Of a stretch of 64,000 nt of DNA, positions 43,981 through 51,473 are shown one piece after another. The notes under the pieces are model-generated. The model was not told the origin of the DNA, ran no database searches, and saw nothing but the letters and a program-made list of their open reading frames with translations. The stretch covers positions 34,121 to 98,120 of the forward strand of contig JAYWAL010000055.1 in NCBI GenBank assembly GCA_043782485.1, read 5' to 3'. Source of the stretch: JANXUC01 sp043782485 (GTDB lineage: Bacteria; Acidobacteriota; Terriglobia; Terriglobales; Acidobacteriaceae). Numbering within the stretch: the stretch's first letter is position 1; each line of letters opens with the position of its first letter. A program made the translations under genes and the position numbers.

Positions 43981-44019
43981 GCGCCCTGAGAGATTCGAAC
44001 TCCCGACTTTTGGTTCCTA
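43981..44019 (-). repeat. Duplicated 3' fragment of tRNA-Arg
   Basis: About 39 bases match the intact tRNA-Arg at 44327-44403 from the acceptor end through the T arm to the edge of the anticodon loop, with one missing C and one late mismatch. This is the segment that site-specific integrases usually duplicate, so it may be the far attachment scar of a lost element. Confidence 0.8.
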
Positions 44020-44202
44020 GTGTATAGGGGCTAAATTTATTACAGAAGAGCAGTGGATCGGTGGTTCCAAGAACACCTTGGGCGAACGATGCGCGGGAGG
44101 CTCACCAGGGCAGGGTTTAGCTGGGTGACTAGATCAGCAGCCGTGGCGAAACTCCGGGTTCAAAATCCAGCGCCTGAAGGCACTTGTTGTTCGGCGTTTC
44201 CG

Positions 44203-44233
44203 GTATGCCTGAAGGCATACCCTGATACGAATC
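44203..44233. repeat. Palindromic repeat, family B
   Basis: GTATGCCTGAAGGCATAC forms a perfect hairpin followed by CCTGATACGAATCT. The same tail follows GGCACGGCTGAAGCCGTGC at 46739-46775. Confidence 0.85.
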
Positions 44234-44326
44234 TCACTTCCGCCACGGGCGGTTAGGGCGACGACAAGTTGTTGCGATTGATGCCGCGAAAACGGCTTAA
44301 CGCCTAGCGGGGGATGAATTTAAGAA

Positions 44327-44403
<77 letters not shown>

Positions 44404-44443
44404 GACGGGTGCCACGATGTGATGCGTAGAAGACTGTCCTGAG

Positions 44444-44449
44444 ATTATA
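44444..44449 (-). promoter_or_regulatory. Probable -10 element of tRNA-Arg
   Basis: A consensus TATAAT on the minus strand lies 41 bases before the mature tRNA 5' end, giving a leader of about 34 nt. No convincing -35 was seen. Confidence 0.5.
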
Positions 44450-44820
44450 GCAAAGGGACGTGGAATGGTTACTAGTAACCTGTGTTGCGGCTGCGTGGTG
44501 GCGTGTCCCAAAATGAGTCGATTTCCCGTTTCGGCGCTCTGGCGTAATTCTTTCCACTGCTGTAGCAAATCCTACTCGGCTGAAATCCTTACGGAGCAAG
44601 GGTTTTCAGCCTTTTAGCTTTGGTGGGGGAATTGCAACTCTTTTCACAGACGAAGTGGCGCGCAACGGGGTGCAACTGAGGAACTTCGGCCAGAGGTCTC
44701 GGAAGCACCCCTTGCATTTGTCGCAAAAAGCCCTCCCCCGGCTCTCCCCCACTCCCTCACAACGGTTCTGTTTTTAGGTCAAATGGCTGGCTGAGACGGC
44801 GTTGGACAAGTCTGCTACTT

Positions 44821-44859
44821 GATTCGGCACTTCGATTCGGCACTTCGATTCGGCACTTC
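44821..44859. repeat. 13-bp tandem repeat, three exact copies
   Basis: GATTCGGCACTTC occurs three times without a spacer. Confidence 0.97.
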
Positions 44860-44890
44860 TGCCCAAATTCCGGCTGAGAGTTTTTTGAGC

Positions 44891-44919
44891 AAAAAATAAC
44901 CGGGCGGTTAGGCCCGGTT
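44891..44919 (-). terminator. Rho-independent terminator, minus strand
   Basis: AACCGGGC pairs perfectly with GCCCGGTT around CTAACC and is followed on the minus strand by ATTTTTT. The nearest upstream gene on that strand is recR, about 780 bases away, so it ends a very long recR trailer or an unseen small RNA. Confidence 0.75.
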
Positions 44920-45306
44920 CTGAAGCGACAGGTTGCGGTGCGTTCCATCGCAATCCGGCGCAGACTTGCGGCGAGTTTTCGGTCTCGTGAGAGGCCCGGT
45001 CTTGTTGTACCTTCACCGCTCGTCCCCAGAAGAGATAGAGAGAGGAAGCTAGGAAACGAACACTGGGGAGGGAGCACGATCCGGGCCAAGGGGCTGTTTT
45101 AGGTAAGACTTGCGGTTTAATTCTCCAAACTATTGAAAATAAATGAACTTATGGGTGCTTGGCGTGAGCCTTCTCGGCCTGCTGGCGGTCCGGTGGGAAG
45201 CGGTGGAGGCAACTGTTTGCACACTTTTGCCGCGCTGCAAGCCAAGAACGAGCCGCCTTGGGGGTAAAAGCCCCGCATTTTTGGTGCCTGGTCGGGGCCT
45301 GAAGGT

Positions 45307-45526
45307 CCGCTCTGCCGTGTCGGGCGTTTGCAGGGAGTTTTCACGCACGATCTGAATCCCATGGCTTTATTCGGGTTGAGCGTCACGGCTAGAGTGGCCG
45401 CTGAAAAAATCACTTTCCTGGATCAAGCCCTTACCGCAGGGGCTGAAGCCCCTCAATTTTAGGGCTGTGTCACCGGGCTGAAGCCCGGTGCTACCGTGTC
45501 TGGCATTTGCCAGGAGTTCTCACGCA
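45307..45526. repeat. Two related 40-bp copies plus CTGAAGCCC palindromes (family B)
   Basis: CTGCCGTGTCGGGCGTTTGC (45311) and CTACCGTGTCTGGCATTTGC (45491) each continue with AGGAGTT/TCACGCA. The second follows GGGGCTGAAGCCCC and CCGGGCTGAAGCCCGG hairpins at 45436-45488. The first follows a related but decayed GGGGCCTGAAGG. Confidence 0.75.
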
Positions 45527-45666
45527 GTCCGTAAAGTGCTGCGCCGCCCAAAAGCGGAAGCTCAAGCGACTTTTTGAGCAGTCCGTGAAGGCGTGCCCTC
45601 CAAGGCGTCTCGAGGGGCTTATGAACTGGGTCCTATTCGCAGGGACTTAACCAGAGCTCTGCTCCC

Positions 45667-45704
45667 CCTACAGATCTCTATCCTTCCTACAGATCTCTAT
45701 CCTT
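45667..45704. repeat. 19-bp exact tandem pair at the recR stop
   Basis: CCTACAGATCTCTATCCTT is present twice without a spacer, and the second copy overlaps the recR stop codon. Confidence 0.95.
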
Positions 45705-46302
45705 AGAGCTCCCGTCGACCTTCCATGGCTTTGTGCATGGTGACTTCGTCGGTGTATTCGATGTCGCTGCCGGCTGGGACGCCGGTGGCAATGCGGGTGA
45801 CTTTGACGCGCAACTTCTTTAGGGCGTCCGCCAGATAGCTGGCCGTGGCCTCGCCTTCAATGGTGGGGTTGGTGGCGAGGATGACCTCATCGACCTCGCC
45901 CTGGTCGACTCGTCGGGTGAGGTTGGAGATGCGGAGGTGCTCCGGGCCGACGCCGTGCAGCGGGGAGATGGCTCCGTGCAGCACGTGGTAAACGCCGTTG
46001 AAGTGCTTGGTTTTCTCGATGGACGCGATGTTCGTAGGCTCCTCGACGACGCATACCAGGCGGTGGTTGCGCGTCGGGTTGGTGCAGTAGGTGCAGGGAT
46101 CGATGTCGGTGATGTTGTTGCAGATGGAGCAGAGCCGCAGCTGGGCTTTGAGATCGCGCACGGCAGTGGCCAGCAGTTCGGCGTTTTCGTCGCTCGAACG
46201 CAGGATGTGAAACGCCAGCCGTTGCGCCGACTTGGTGCCAATGCCGGGGAGCTTCTTGAGTTCTTCGATCAACCGCGCCATTGGCTCAGCAAAGCGGCTC
46301 AT
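45703..46302 (-). CDS. recR: Recombination mediator RecR
   Basis: RecR, with RecO and RecF, loads RecA onto SSB-coated gaps. The 199-residue product has the helix-hairpin-helix (KKLPGIGTKSAQRLAFHIL), the C4 zinc finger (CSICNNITDIDPCTYC) and the Toprim domain (VCVVEEPTNIASIEKT, and VILATNPTIEGEATASYLAD). Length and start are typical. It follows dnaX and ybaB on the same strand, the classical dnaX-ybaB-recR order, with an 89-base gap from ybaB. Confidence 0.97.
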   Translation of the reverse strand: MSRFAEPMARLIEELKKLPGIGTKSAQRLAFHILRSSDENAELLATAVRDLKAQLRLCSICNNITDIDPCTYCTNPTRNHRLVCVVEEPTNIASIEKTKHFNGVYHVLHGAISPLHGVGPEHLRISNLTRRVDQGEVDEVILATNPTIEGEATASYLADALKKLRVKVTRIATGVPAGSDIEYTDEVTMHKAMEGRREL

Positions 46303-46391
46303 GGGGATCCTTCTGGTTAAGATTTATGACTTGGTAATTTGAGGCTGGGTGTTGCAAATTGCCAAAATACAAATTCCAAATCGCAAATTCC

Positions 46392-46697
46392 TTAGAGGCC
46401 CGGCAAGCCTAGGCCGCCTAGCATCCCGCTCATGCCGGACTTCATGGCTTCTTCCACCTTGCGGCCAGCCTCGTTCACGGCAGCCGCGACTAGATCTTGG
46501 AGCATTTCGAGGTCATCCGCCTTTACCACTTCGGGCTCGATCTTGACGCCGAGAATGTGCTTGGCTCCGTCCATTTTGACGACTACGCTGCCGCCTCCCG
46601 CAGAGCCTTCCACCACGGTGGCCTGCATCTTCTTCTGCATGGCCTCATATTGCTGGCGGGCCATCTGCATCATGTTTTGAACGTCGAATCCACCCAT
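46392..46697 (-). CDS. ybaB: YbaB/EbfC family nucleoid-associated protein
   Basis: YbaB proteins are small DNA-binding dimers. The 101-residue product has NMMQMARQQYEAMQKKMQAT, the G-rich turn and VVVKMDGAKHILGVKI typical of the family, and a Gly-rich end (GMSGMLGGLGLPGL). The ATG at 46697 is used because the longer frame to 46799 reads through a palindromic repeat. That repeat sits between dnaX and ybaB, and the ribosome site (GGGG, 8 bases upstream) lies at its edge. Confidence 0.95.
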   Translation of the reverse strand: MGGFDVQNMMQMARQQYEAMQKKMQATVVEGSAGGGSVVVKMDGAKHILGVKIEPEVVKADDLEMLQDLVAAAVNEAGRKVEEAMKSGMSGMLGGLGLPGL

Positions 46698-46699
46698 AC

Positions 46700-46775
46700 A
46701 GAGACCCCAGGGGCTGAAGCCCGATCCTTTGCGGTTGCTAGCGGCACGGCTGAAGCCGTGCCCTGATACGAATCT
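46700..46775. repeat. Palindromic repeats, family B, between dnaX and ybaB
   Basis: GGGGCTGAAGCCC and GGCACGGCTGAAGCCGTGCC hairpins are followed by CTGATACGAATCT, as at 44203. The element splits the dnaX-ybaB junction. Confidence 0.85.
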
Positions 46776-46862
46776 GCAAGTCTGCTGAACATCGAACACT
46801 TGCGGCCGAAAGCTGAAGGCGATAGCTGCATGCTTAGAGCCAGAAGCTGATGGCCGACAGCG

Positions 46863-48779
46863 CTACTTCTTGTTCTGATAATCGATCACTGTTCGGATTT
46901 CCGCACCGAACGTTTCTTGCATTTTGCGGACAATCGGGTCTTCCGCTACTCGACTGGTGCTGCCGCCGGCTTTCCTGGGAGCCTTGGTGGTGGGAGTGGC
47001 ATTGGCTTCGCCGCCGCCGGAGACCTTTAACTTGGCGGGGCGTCCCAATGCTTGGCTGGCTGCGGCGTTTGCGGCTTTGAGCGGCTCAGGACCCAGGGTC
47101 ATTTTTACGGTGAATTCGGAAGCGGTGAGCTGCACGGCGGGCTGGGTGCCCTCAAAGTACCAGCGGCCGCTGCTCAATAGATTTCCGGCCATGGGGTGGC
47201 CTGCGCTTTCGACGGCCGCGCTCACGGCCGCGCCGAGTTCTTCGGGTGACAAAGGAGTTTCAGCGGAGCGAACTGGTTCGGAAATCGCGGCTTGGGGACG
47301 CGTGATTTCTGGGCGGGCGGCGGGTTGAGGCAAATCCGCTGGCGCGGCTGACCCAAGAATGACAGCTTCCGCGGCCGGTGCAGAACCCTGACCGAAGGGA
47401 CTTGGGGAGGTTGCCGTTTCGGTAGCAGAACTTTGCGGTACGGCACGTGGGCCGGGCGTGTCCGCCGCCATTTCCGGCTTGCCGAATGGTCCTTTGCGCG
47501 CGCTATCCGCGGCAAACGGGGAGATCGACCGTGGCGGCTCCGGAGTGCGTCGCACGGGTGTGGCGGGGAGTGCGGGCCGCAAGGGTGCTTGTGTTGCTTG
47601 TCCGGCAGCCGGACGCAGCGCCGCTGGACCCGACGCGATTGCTCCGCTGAGCAACTGCTCCATGGGTAGCAGGCGCTGGGCATGGGCCATTTTGATGAGC
47701 CCCAGTTCGAGATGGAAGCGCTGCTCCTGCTTGTAGCCAAGGTCGCCGTGCGTGCGCAGCATGATCTGCAAATGCCGGGTTAAATCCTCCTCGCTGAATA
47801 GCTCGGCAATGCCAGCCGCCCGAGCGCGTTCATCGCTCGAGACCTGCAATAGTTCCGAATCCGCGCCGGCGACTTTGGCGAGGAGCGCGTTGCGAAGGAA
47901 GCGCACCACCTCGCGCGCGAAATGCACGGCGCTGTGACCCTCGGTCATCAGCCGGTCGACGAGTTGCAAGACCGCGCGGGTATCGCTTTCCGCCACGGCT
48001 CGCATCACCTGTTCCACGGTACCGGAAGGTGCCGCGCCCACTAGTTGCCGCACCGTGTCCGCCGTCAGGCGGCCTTCGCTGCTGGCAATGGCCTGATCCA
48101 AAATCGAAAGTGCATCGCGAACCGATCCATCGCCCGCCTCGGCCAGCAACGCTAACGCGTCTTCGTCCGCCGCGATGCCCTCGCGTCCGGACAGGTCGCG
48201 CAGTTGCCCTAGTATTTGCTCGAACTTGACGGCATGAAAACTGAAATGCTGGCAGCGGGAGCGGATGGTCTGCGGAATATCTTCCGGGGCGGTCGTCGCC
48301 ATCATGAAAACGATGTGGGCTGGCGGCTCTTCCAGGGTCTTGAGCAGGGCATTGAACGCCGCGTCGGTGATCTGGTGAGCTTCGTCGAGGATATAAATCT
48401 TGTAGCGATCCCGAGCGGGACGATAGCGGGCACCCTCGCGCAGTTCGCGAATTTCATCGATGCCGCGGTTGGTGGCGGCGTCGATTTCGATGACGTCCAC
48501 GGAATTGCCGGCGCGAATCTCGGTACACGAAACGCACACGCCACAAGGCTCGGTCGCGGGCTTTTCTGCTTTGCCGTCCGCGGCGCGGCAATTCAGCGCC
48601 ATGGCCAGAATGCGGGCGATGGTGGTCTTGCCAATGCCGCGATGCCCGCTGAAGATGTATCCGTGTGCCAGGCGCTCCTGCTCGATGGCGTTCTTGAGCG
48701 TGCGGGTGACGTGGTCTTGTCCAATGACCTCGGAAAACTTCTGCGGACGATACTTGCGGGCTAGGACCTGATAGCTCAT
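46863..48779 (-). CDS. dnaX: DNA polymerase III subunits gamma and tau
   Basis: DnaX is the clamp-loader ATPase. The 638-residue product has the Walker A motif GHRGIGKTT (45-53), the zinc cysteines C64, C79, C82 and C85, Walker B (YILDEAHQI) and sensor 1 in FMMATTAPEDIP. Then come domain III and a long Pro/Ala-rich tau-like tail (about 400-540) before a C-terminal domain. No A-AAA-AAG slippery site was noticed, so a gamma form by frameshifting is not predicted. A TATAAT on the minus strand 12-17 bases before the ATG suggests a very short or absent leader, though GAGG also lies 6 bases upstream. Confidence 0.97.
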   Translation of the reverse strand: MSYQVLARKYRPQKFSEVIGQDHVTRTLKNAIEQERLAHGYIFSGHRGIGKTTIARILAMALNCRAADGKAEKPATEPCGVCVSCTEIRAGNSVDVIEIDAATNRGIDEIRELREGARYRPARDRYKIYILDEAHQITDAAFNALLKTLEEPPAHIVFMMATTAPEDIPQTIRSRCQHFSFHAVKFEQILGQLRDLSGREGIAADEDALALLAEAGDGSVRDALSILDQAIASSEGRLTADTVRQLVGAAPSGTVEQVMRAVAESDTRAVLQLVDRLMTEGHSAVHFAREVVRFLRNALLAKVAGADSELLQVSSDERARAAGIAELFSEEDLTRHLQIMLRTHGDLGYKQEQRFHLELGLIKMAHAQRLLPMEQLLSGAIASGPAALRPAAGQATQAPLRPALPATPVRRTPEPPRSISPFAADSARKGPFGKPEMAADTPGPRAVPQSSATETATSPSPFGQGSAPAAEAVILGSAAPADLPQPAARPEITRPQAAISEPVRSAETPLSPEELGAAVSAAVESAGHPMAGNLLSSGRWYFEGTQPAVQLTASEFTVKMTLGPEPLKAANAAASQALGRPAKLKVSGGGEANATPTTKAPRKAGGSTSRVAEDPIVRKMQETFGAEIRTVIDYQNKK

Positions 48780-48790
48780 GCGAAGCCTCG

Positions 48791-48796
48791 ATTATA
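48791..48796 (-). promoter_or_regulatory. -10-like TATAAT very close to dnaX start
   Basis: The consensus hexamer ends 11 bases before the dnaX ATG; TTCCGC lies about 16 bases further upstream as a weak -35. If used, transcription would start only a few bases before the start codon. Confidence 0.4.
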
Positions 48797-48848
48797 CGTG
48801 ACGGCGTAGTGGGCGGAAGGCCGAGCGGCCATGCTAAATTGCGGATGT

Positions 48849-49247
48849 ATGAAGACTCGCTTGACTCGCCCTCGGCTGGCAGCTAAGAAGAAATCTGGGC
48901 GCATCTCGGCTGCGGGAATGCGGCTGAAGATCCTGCGAACCATCGCCAAGATTCCTCAGGGCAAGGTCAGTACGTACGGTGCTGTGGCCGCCGCGGCGGG
49001 TTTTCCGGGACGCGCCCGTCAAGTCGCGCGGGCGTTGCACGGATCTTACGGGGTTCCGTGGCAGCGCGTGCTGGGTGCTGGAGGAGCGCTGAAGACGCAG
49101 GGTGAGCACGCGTTTGAGCAGAGGTTTCGTTTGCAGAGTGAGGGGGTGGGTTTTCGGGGGAAGAGAGTGGATATGAGGTTGTATGAACATCGGTGGAAAA
49201 TCCTGAAGACCTCGCGGGCGGGGGCGCCCGCGCTAGACGAGCTCTAG
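48849..49247 (+). CDS. Alkyltransferase-like protein (MGMT fold, Trp in place of Cys)
   Basis: The 132-residue product matches the C-terminal domain of O6-methylguanine-DNA methyltransferase (IPQGKVSTYGAVAAAAGFPG, ARQVARALHGS), but the active-site PCHRV is PWQRV (Trp71). ATL proteins with Trp bind O6-alkylguanine without repair and flag the lesion for nucleotide excision repair. The last dozen residues (SRAGAPALDEL) are encoded by a family A repeat arm, so the C-terminus was replaced or extended by a repeat. It overlaps the converging CMD gene by 4 bases. The ATG at 48831 is an alternative start. Confidence 0.88.
   Translation: MKTRLTRPRLAAKKKSGRISAAGMRLKILRTIAKIPQGKVSTYGAVAAAAGFPGRARQVARALHGSYGVPWQRVLGAGGALKTQGEHAFEQRFRLQSEGVGFRGKRVDMRLYEHRWKILKTSRAGAPALDEL
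49207..49245. repeat. Partial family A repeat inside the ATL gene end
   Basis: The words GACCTCGCGGGCGGGGGCGC and CCGCGCTAGACGAG resemble one arm of the palindromic repeat at 19670 and 31335. It encodes the C-terminus and stop of the ATL protein and abuts the CMD gene stop. Confidence 0.6.
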
Positions 49248-49648
49248 GTCTTGAAGCGCTCGTCGATCTCCACCTGGTAGCCCTTCACCAGTTTATTGGT
49301 TTCGCTGGCCATGCCCACGACCGCCATCAGCTCTTTGAGCTGCGCGTCGGTCAAGCCTTTGCTGCGCGCGGACGCGGTGTGCGAAGCAATGCAGTATTCG
49401 CATTGGCTAGTCACGCTGACGGCTACGTAAATCATTTCCTTTGTCACTGCATCCAGCGCGCCGGGAGCCATCACCTGCTTGATCGACTCCCACGTTCGCT
49501 TCAGCGTAGCCGGATCGTGGGCGATGGCCTTCCAGAAATTGGTGATGTAGTCGGTTTTGCGCGTGGCCATGATGTCGTCGTAGATGGCGCGCACTTCCGG
49601 GCTGGCCTGCTCGTATTCGATTAAGCCGAAAATTGCCATGGTCTCCAT
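49244..49648 (-). CDS. Carboxymuconolactone decarboxylase/AhpD-like protein
   Basis: The 134-residue product is all-helical with the AhpD signature C83-x2-C86-x3-H90 (SQCEYCIASH), followed by the KGLTDAQLKEL helix. Proteins of this group have peroxidase or disulfide-reductase activity, or act in aromatic catabolism. The CxxC favours a redox role. No AhpC gene is near. An internal ATG at 49639 (MAIFG) follows GGAG very closely, so either start is possible. hemQ lies upstream on the same strand. Confidence 0.9.
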   Translation of the reverse strand: METMAIFGLIEYEQASPEVRAIYDDIMATRKTDYITNFWKAIAHDPATLKRTWESIKQVMAPGALDAVTKEMIYVAVSVTSQCEYCIASHTASARSKGLTDAQLKELMAVVGMASETNKLVKGYQVEIDERFKT

Positions 49649-49671
49649 CCCGTTCGCTTTGTCGCTTCAGA

Positions 49672-50535
49672 TTAGATCTGGGGTGCTTCTCCCGCTAGAA
49701 CCTTGCCCAACTGCGCCGCTGGGCACCGCAGCCCCACGTAGAAGGTCCCAAAAAGTGCGTACACAGCACTTACTTCATCGAAGCGCATTTCGTAAATCAG
49801 TTTCTTGAACGAAACAGGGTTGTCCGCCCAAAGCGTGACGCCCCATTCCCAGTCGTCCAGGCCGATCGACCCGGAAATAATCTGCTTCACTTCACCAGCG
49901 TAGCGACGACCGATCATGCCGTGTTCGCCCATCTGCCGCGCTCGTTCTTCAAATGGAACTTTGTACCAGTTCTTGTCTTCGCCGCGGCGTCGGTCCATGG
50001 GATAAAAACACACGTAGCGATTCGGCGGAATGGAGGGAAACAACCGGGGCCGCATGGCCTCCCGTTGGCGGTCCATGTTTTCCTGAATCCCAGCATCCCA
50101 CTCGGGCGAGTGCGGCTCCAGACCGCGATCCGCCAAGGCCTTGTAAATCTTGGCCGTCGATTCATACAGCCCCAGCTCAATGATGGAAACGTACGAAGTA
50201 GTAATCTCCAGGTAGTCGGCGATTCGCAAATTTCCCATGGCCAGCTCCGCCTGGTTCAGCTCGGCAAAAGAATTTCGGAAGTGAACGAAAAGCAGATCCG
50301 CCTTGTGTCCCAGCATGGAAAACAGGGCCGAGGGTCCGTCCGCGCGCTTTTCCATGGCATCGAGCGCCGCCTCCGCCTCGTTGAGAATCGCCACTTGCTC
50401 AGCCAAGGGCAGCTTGCGCCATTCCGCGCGGCGAAAGCGCATCATCTGATGCAGCACGGCGTAACCTTCTAAAGTTAGCGGAACGGGCGGGGCTTCGCTA
50501 GCGGATTGCGGGCGGATATCGTGAGTCGTCGACAT
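49672..50535 (-). CDS. hemQ: Coproheme decarboxylase (chlorite dismutase-like)
   Basis: HemQ makes heme b from coproheme III by two oxidative decarboxylations in the coproporphyrin-dependent pathway. The 287-residue product starts MSTTHDIRPQ with AGAGGA upstream and has the family segments RAEWRKLP, NRYVCFYPMDRRRGEDKNWY, GMIGRRYAGEVKQIISGSIG and LDDWEWGVTLWADNP. The tyrosine in the KNWYKVPF or RRYAGEV region is a candidate for the redox Tyr of HemQ. The N-terminal extension of 20-30 residues is unstructured. An IclR gene diverges from it. Confidence 0.92.
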   Translation of the reverse strand: MSTTHDIRPQSASEAPPVPLTLEGYAVLHQMMRFRRAEWRKLPLAEQVAILNEAEAALDAMEKRADGPSALFSMLGHKADLLFVHFRNSFAELNQAELAMGNLRIADYLEITTSYVSIIELGLYESTAKIYKALADRGLEPHSPEWDAGIQENMDRQREAMRPRLFPSIPPNRYVCFYPMDRRRGEDKNWYKVPFEERARQMGEHGMIGRRYAGEVKQIISGSIGLDDWEWGVTLWADNPVSFKKLIYEMRFDEVSAVYALFGTFYVGLRCPAAQLGKVLAGEAPQI

Positions 50536-50622
50536 GGGGATTCCTCTTGGCTGGCGGTCGCTGTCCCGACCATTGTAACTGGTTCGCCCCGCTTGTTCCG
50601 CGCGTGATGCACCTCTGGTAGC

Positions 50623-51432
50623 ATGTGCAATGTGCCCGACCCAAAAGAATCCCCTTCGGTAGCTGTGGAGCGCGCGCTGGCCATTCTCGAGGCCGTGGCA
50701 CAAGGCGCAGCCGGGCTGACCAACGCCGAAATCAGCCGCAAGCTTCGAATTCCTAAGAGTTCCGCCAGTTATATTTTGCGTACGCTGGAGAAGACCGGCT
50801 ACCTGCGCCGTGACGAGGAAACTTCCCGCTACCGCGTGGGAGTGAAAGTCTTCAGCCTTAGCCGCAACGCGCTGACCGGCATTGATGCGCGCGAAGTGGC
50901 CATGCCTATCATGCGCGAAGTGGTCGCGCGAACGCGGCTCACCTGCCACCTCGCGATTCTGGATGGGTCGGAAGCTGTGTATATCGAAAAGGTGGATGCG
51001 CCGGGGTTTATTAAGGTCGATACTTGGGTAGGACGGCGCATGTGCGTACACACCACTAGTGTGGGTAAGGCTGTGGCTGCCTATCTGCCGCCGCCGCGGG
51101 TGCAGAAAATTCTCGAGACGGCGGGCATGGAAAAGCGCACGCCCCACAGCATTACCACCCCCGCGGCGTTTTTCAAAGAATTGGAACGAGTCCGCGAGCA
51201 AGGTTTTGCGCTGGACAACGAAGAAAACAGCCTGGGAGCGCGCTGCTTCGGCGTGCCGATTTTTAATCAAACGGATGAAGTGGAGGCCAGTCTGGGCCTG
51301 AGCGGCACTGTGGGCCAGGTGAACCCACAAACCCTGCCACAATTGGTCGATGATCTGAAAGACGCGGCCTGGCGCATTTCTCGCCACCTGGGTTGGCGCG
51401 GCACCAAGAAAAAGGTTTCCTTAAAGCGCTAG
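50623..51432 (+). CDS. IclR-family transcriptional regulator
   Basis: The 269-residue product has an N-terminal winged helix (VERALAILEAVAQGAAGLTN, then EISRKLRIPKSSASYILRTLEKTGYL) and a C-terminal effector domain (GRRMCVHTTSVGKAVAAYLP, and RCFGVPIFNQTDEVEASLGLSG). IclR proteins often control aromatic or carbohydrate catabolism. It is divergent from hemQ with an 87-base gap, and the BadF-type kinase gene follows in the same direction, so both are candidate targets. A GTG at 50632 is an alternative start. Confidence 0.95.
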   Translation: MCNVPDPKESPSVAVERALAILEAVAQGAAGLTNAEISRKLRIPKSSASYILRTLEKTGYLRRDEETSRYRVGVKVFSLSRNALTGIDAREVAMPIMREVVARTRLTCHLAILDGSEAVYIEKVDAPGFIKVDTWVGRRMCVHTTSVGKAVAAYLPPPRVQKILETAGMEKRTPHSITTPAAFFKELERVREQGFALDNEENSLGARCFGVPIFNQTDEVEASLGLSGTVGQVNPQTLPQLVDDLKDAAWRISRHLGWRGTKKKVSLKR

Positions 51433-51473
51433 TCGTTCGGGGCCGTACGTCAGCCGCTGTGGTAAAACTAGCC

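Larger units (their letters stand above)
43415..44326. other. 912-base accessory gap with a tRNA fragment and gene remnant
   Basis: No intact gene is supported. It contains the frameshifted small frame at 43716-43957, the tRNA-Arg 3' fragment at 43981-44019 and a palindrome with CCCTGATACGAATCT at 44203-44233. Short plus-strand frames here do not resemble proteins. Confidence 0.6.
44404..45702. other. 1.3-kb repeat-rich intergenic region
   Basis: No gene is supported in this stretch between tRNA-Arg and recR. It holds the tRNA promoter, three 13-base tandem copies (44821-44859), a minus-strand terminator (44891-44919), two 40-base related copies (45307, 45485), GGGGCTGAAGCCCC-type palindromes and a 19-base tandem pair that runs into the recR stop. 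Confidence 0.7.

Noticed and set aside
44053..44256. Plus-strand 67-codon frame near the tRNA
   Set aside because: It runs through a palindromic repeat and ends without any recognisable feature.
46863..48779. Programmed frameshift site in dnaX
   Set aside because: No slippery A-AAA-AAG heptamer was noticed before the tau-like part, so only the full-length product is predicted.
50536..51387. Upstream extension of the hemQ frame
   Set aside because: The extension is antisense to the IclR gene. The start with a ribosome site at 50535 gives a normal HemQ length.
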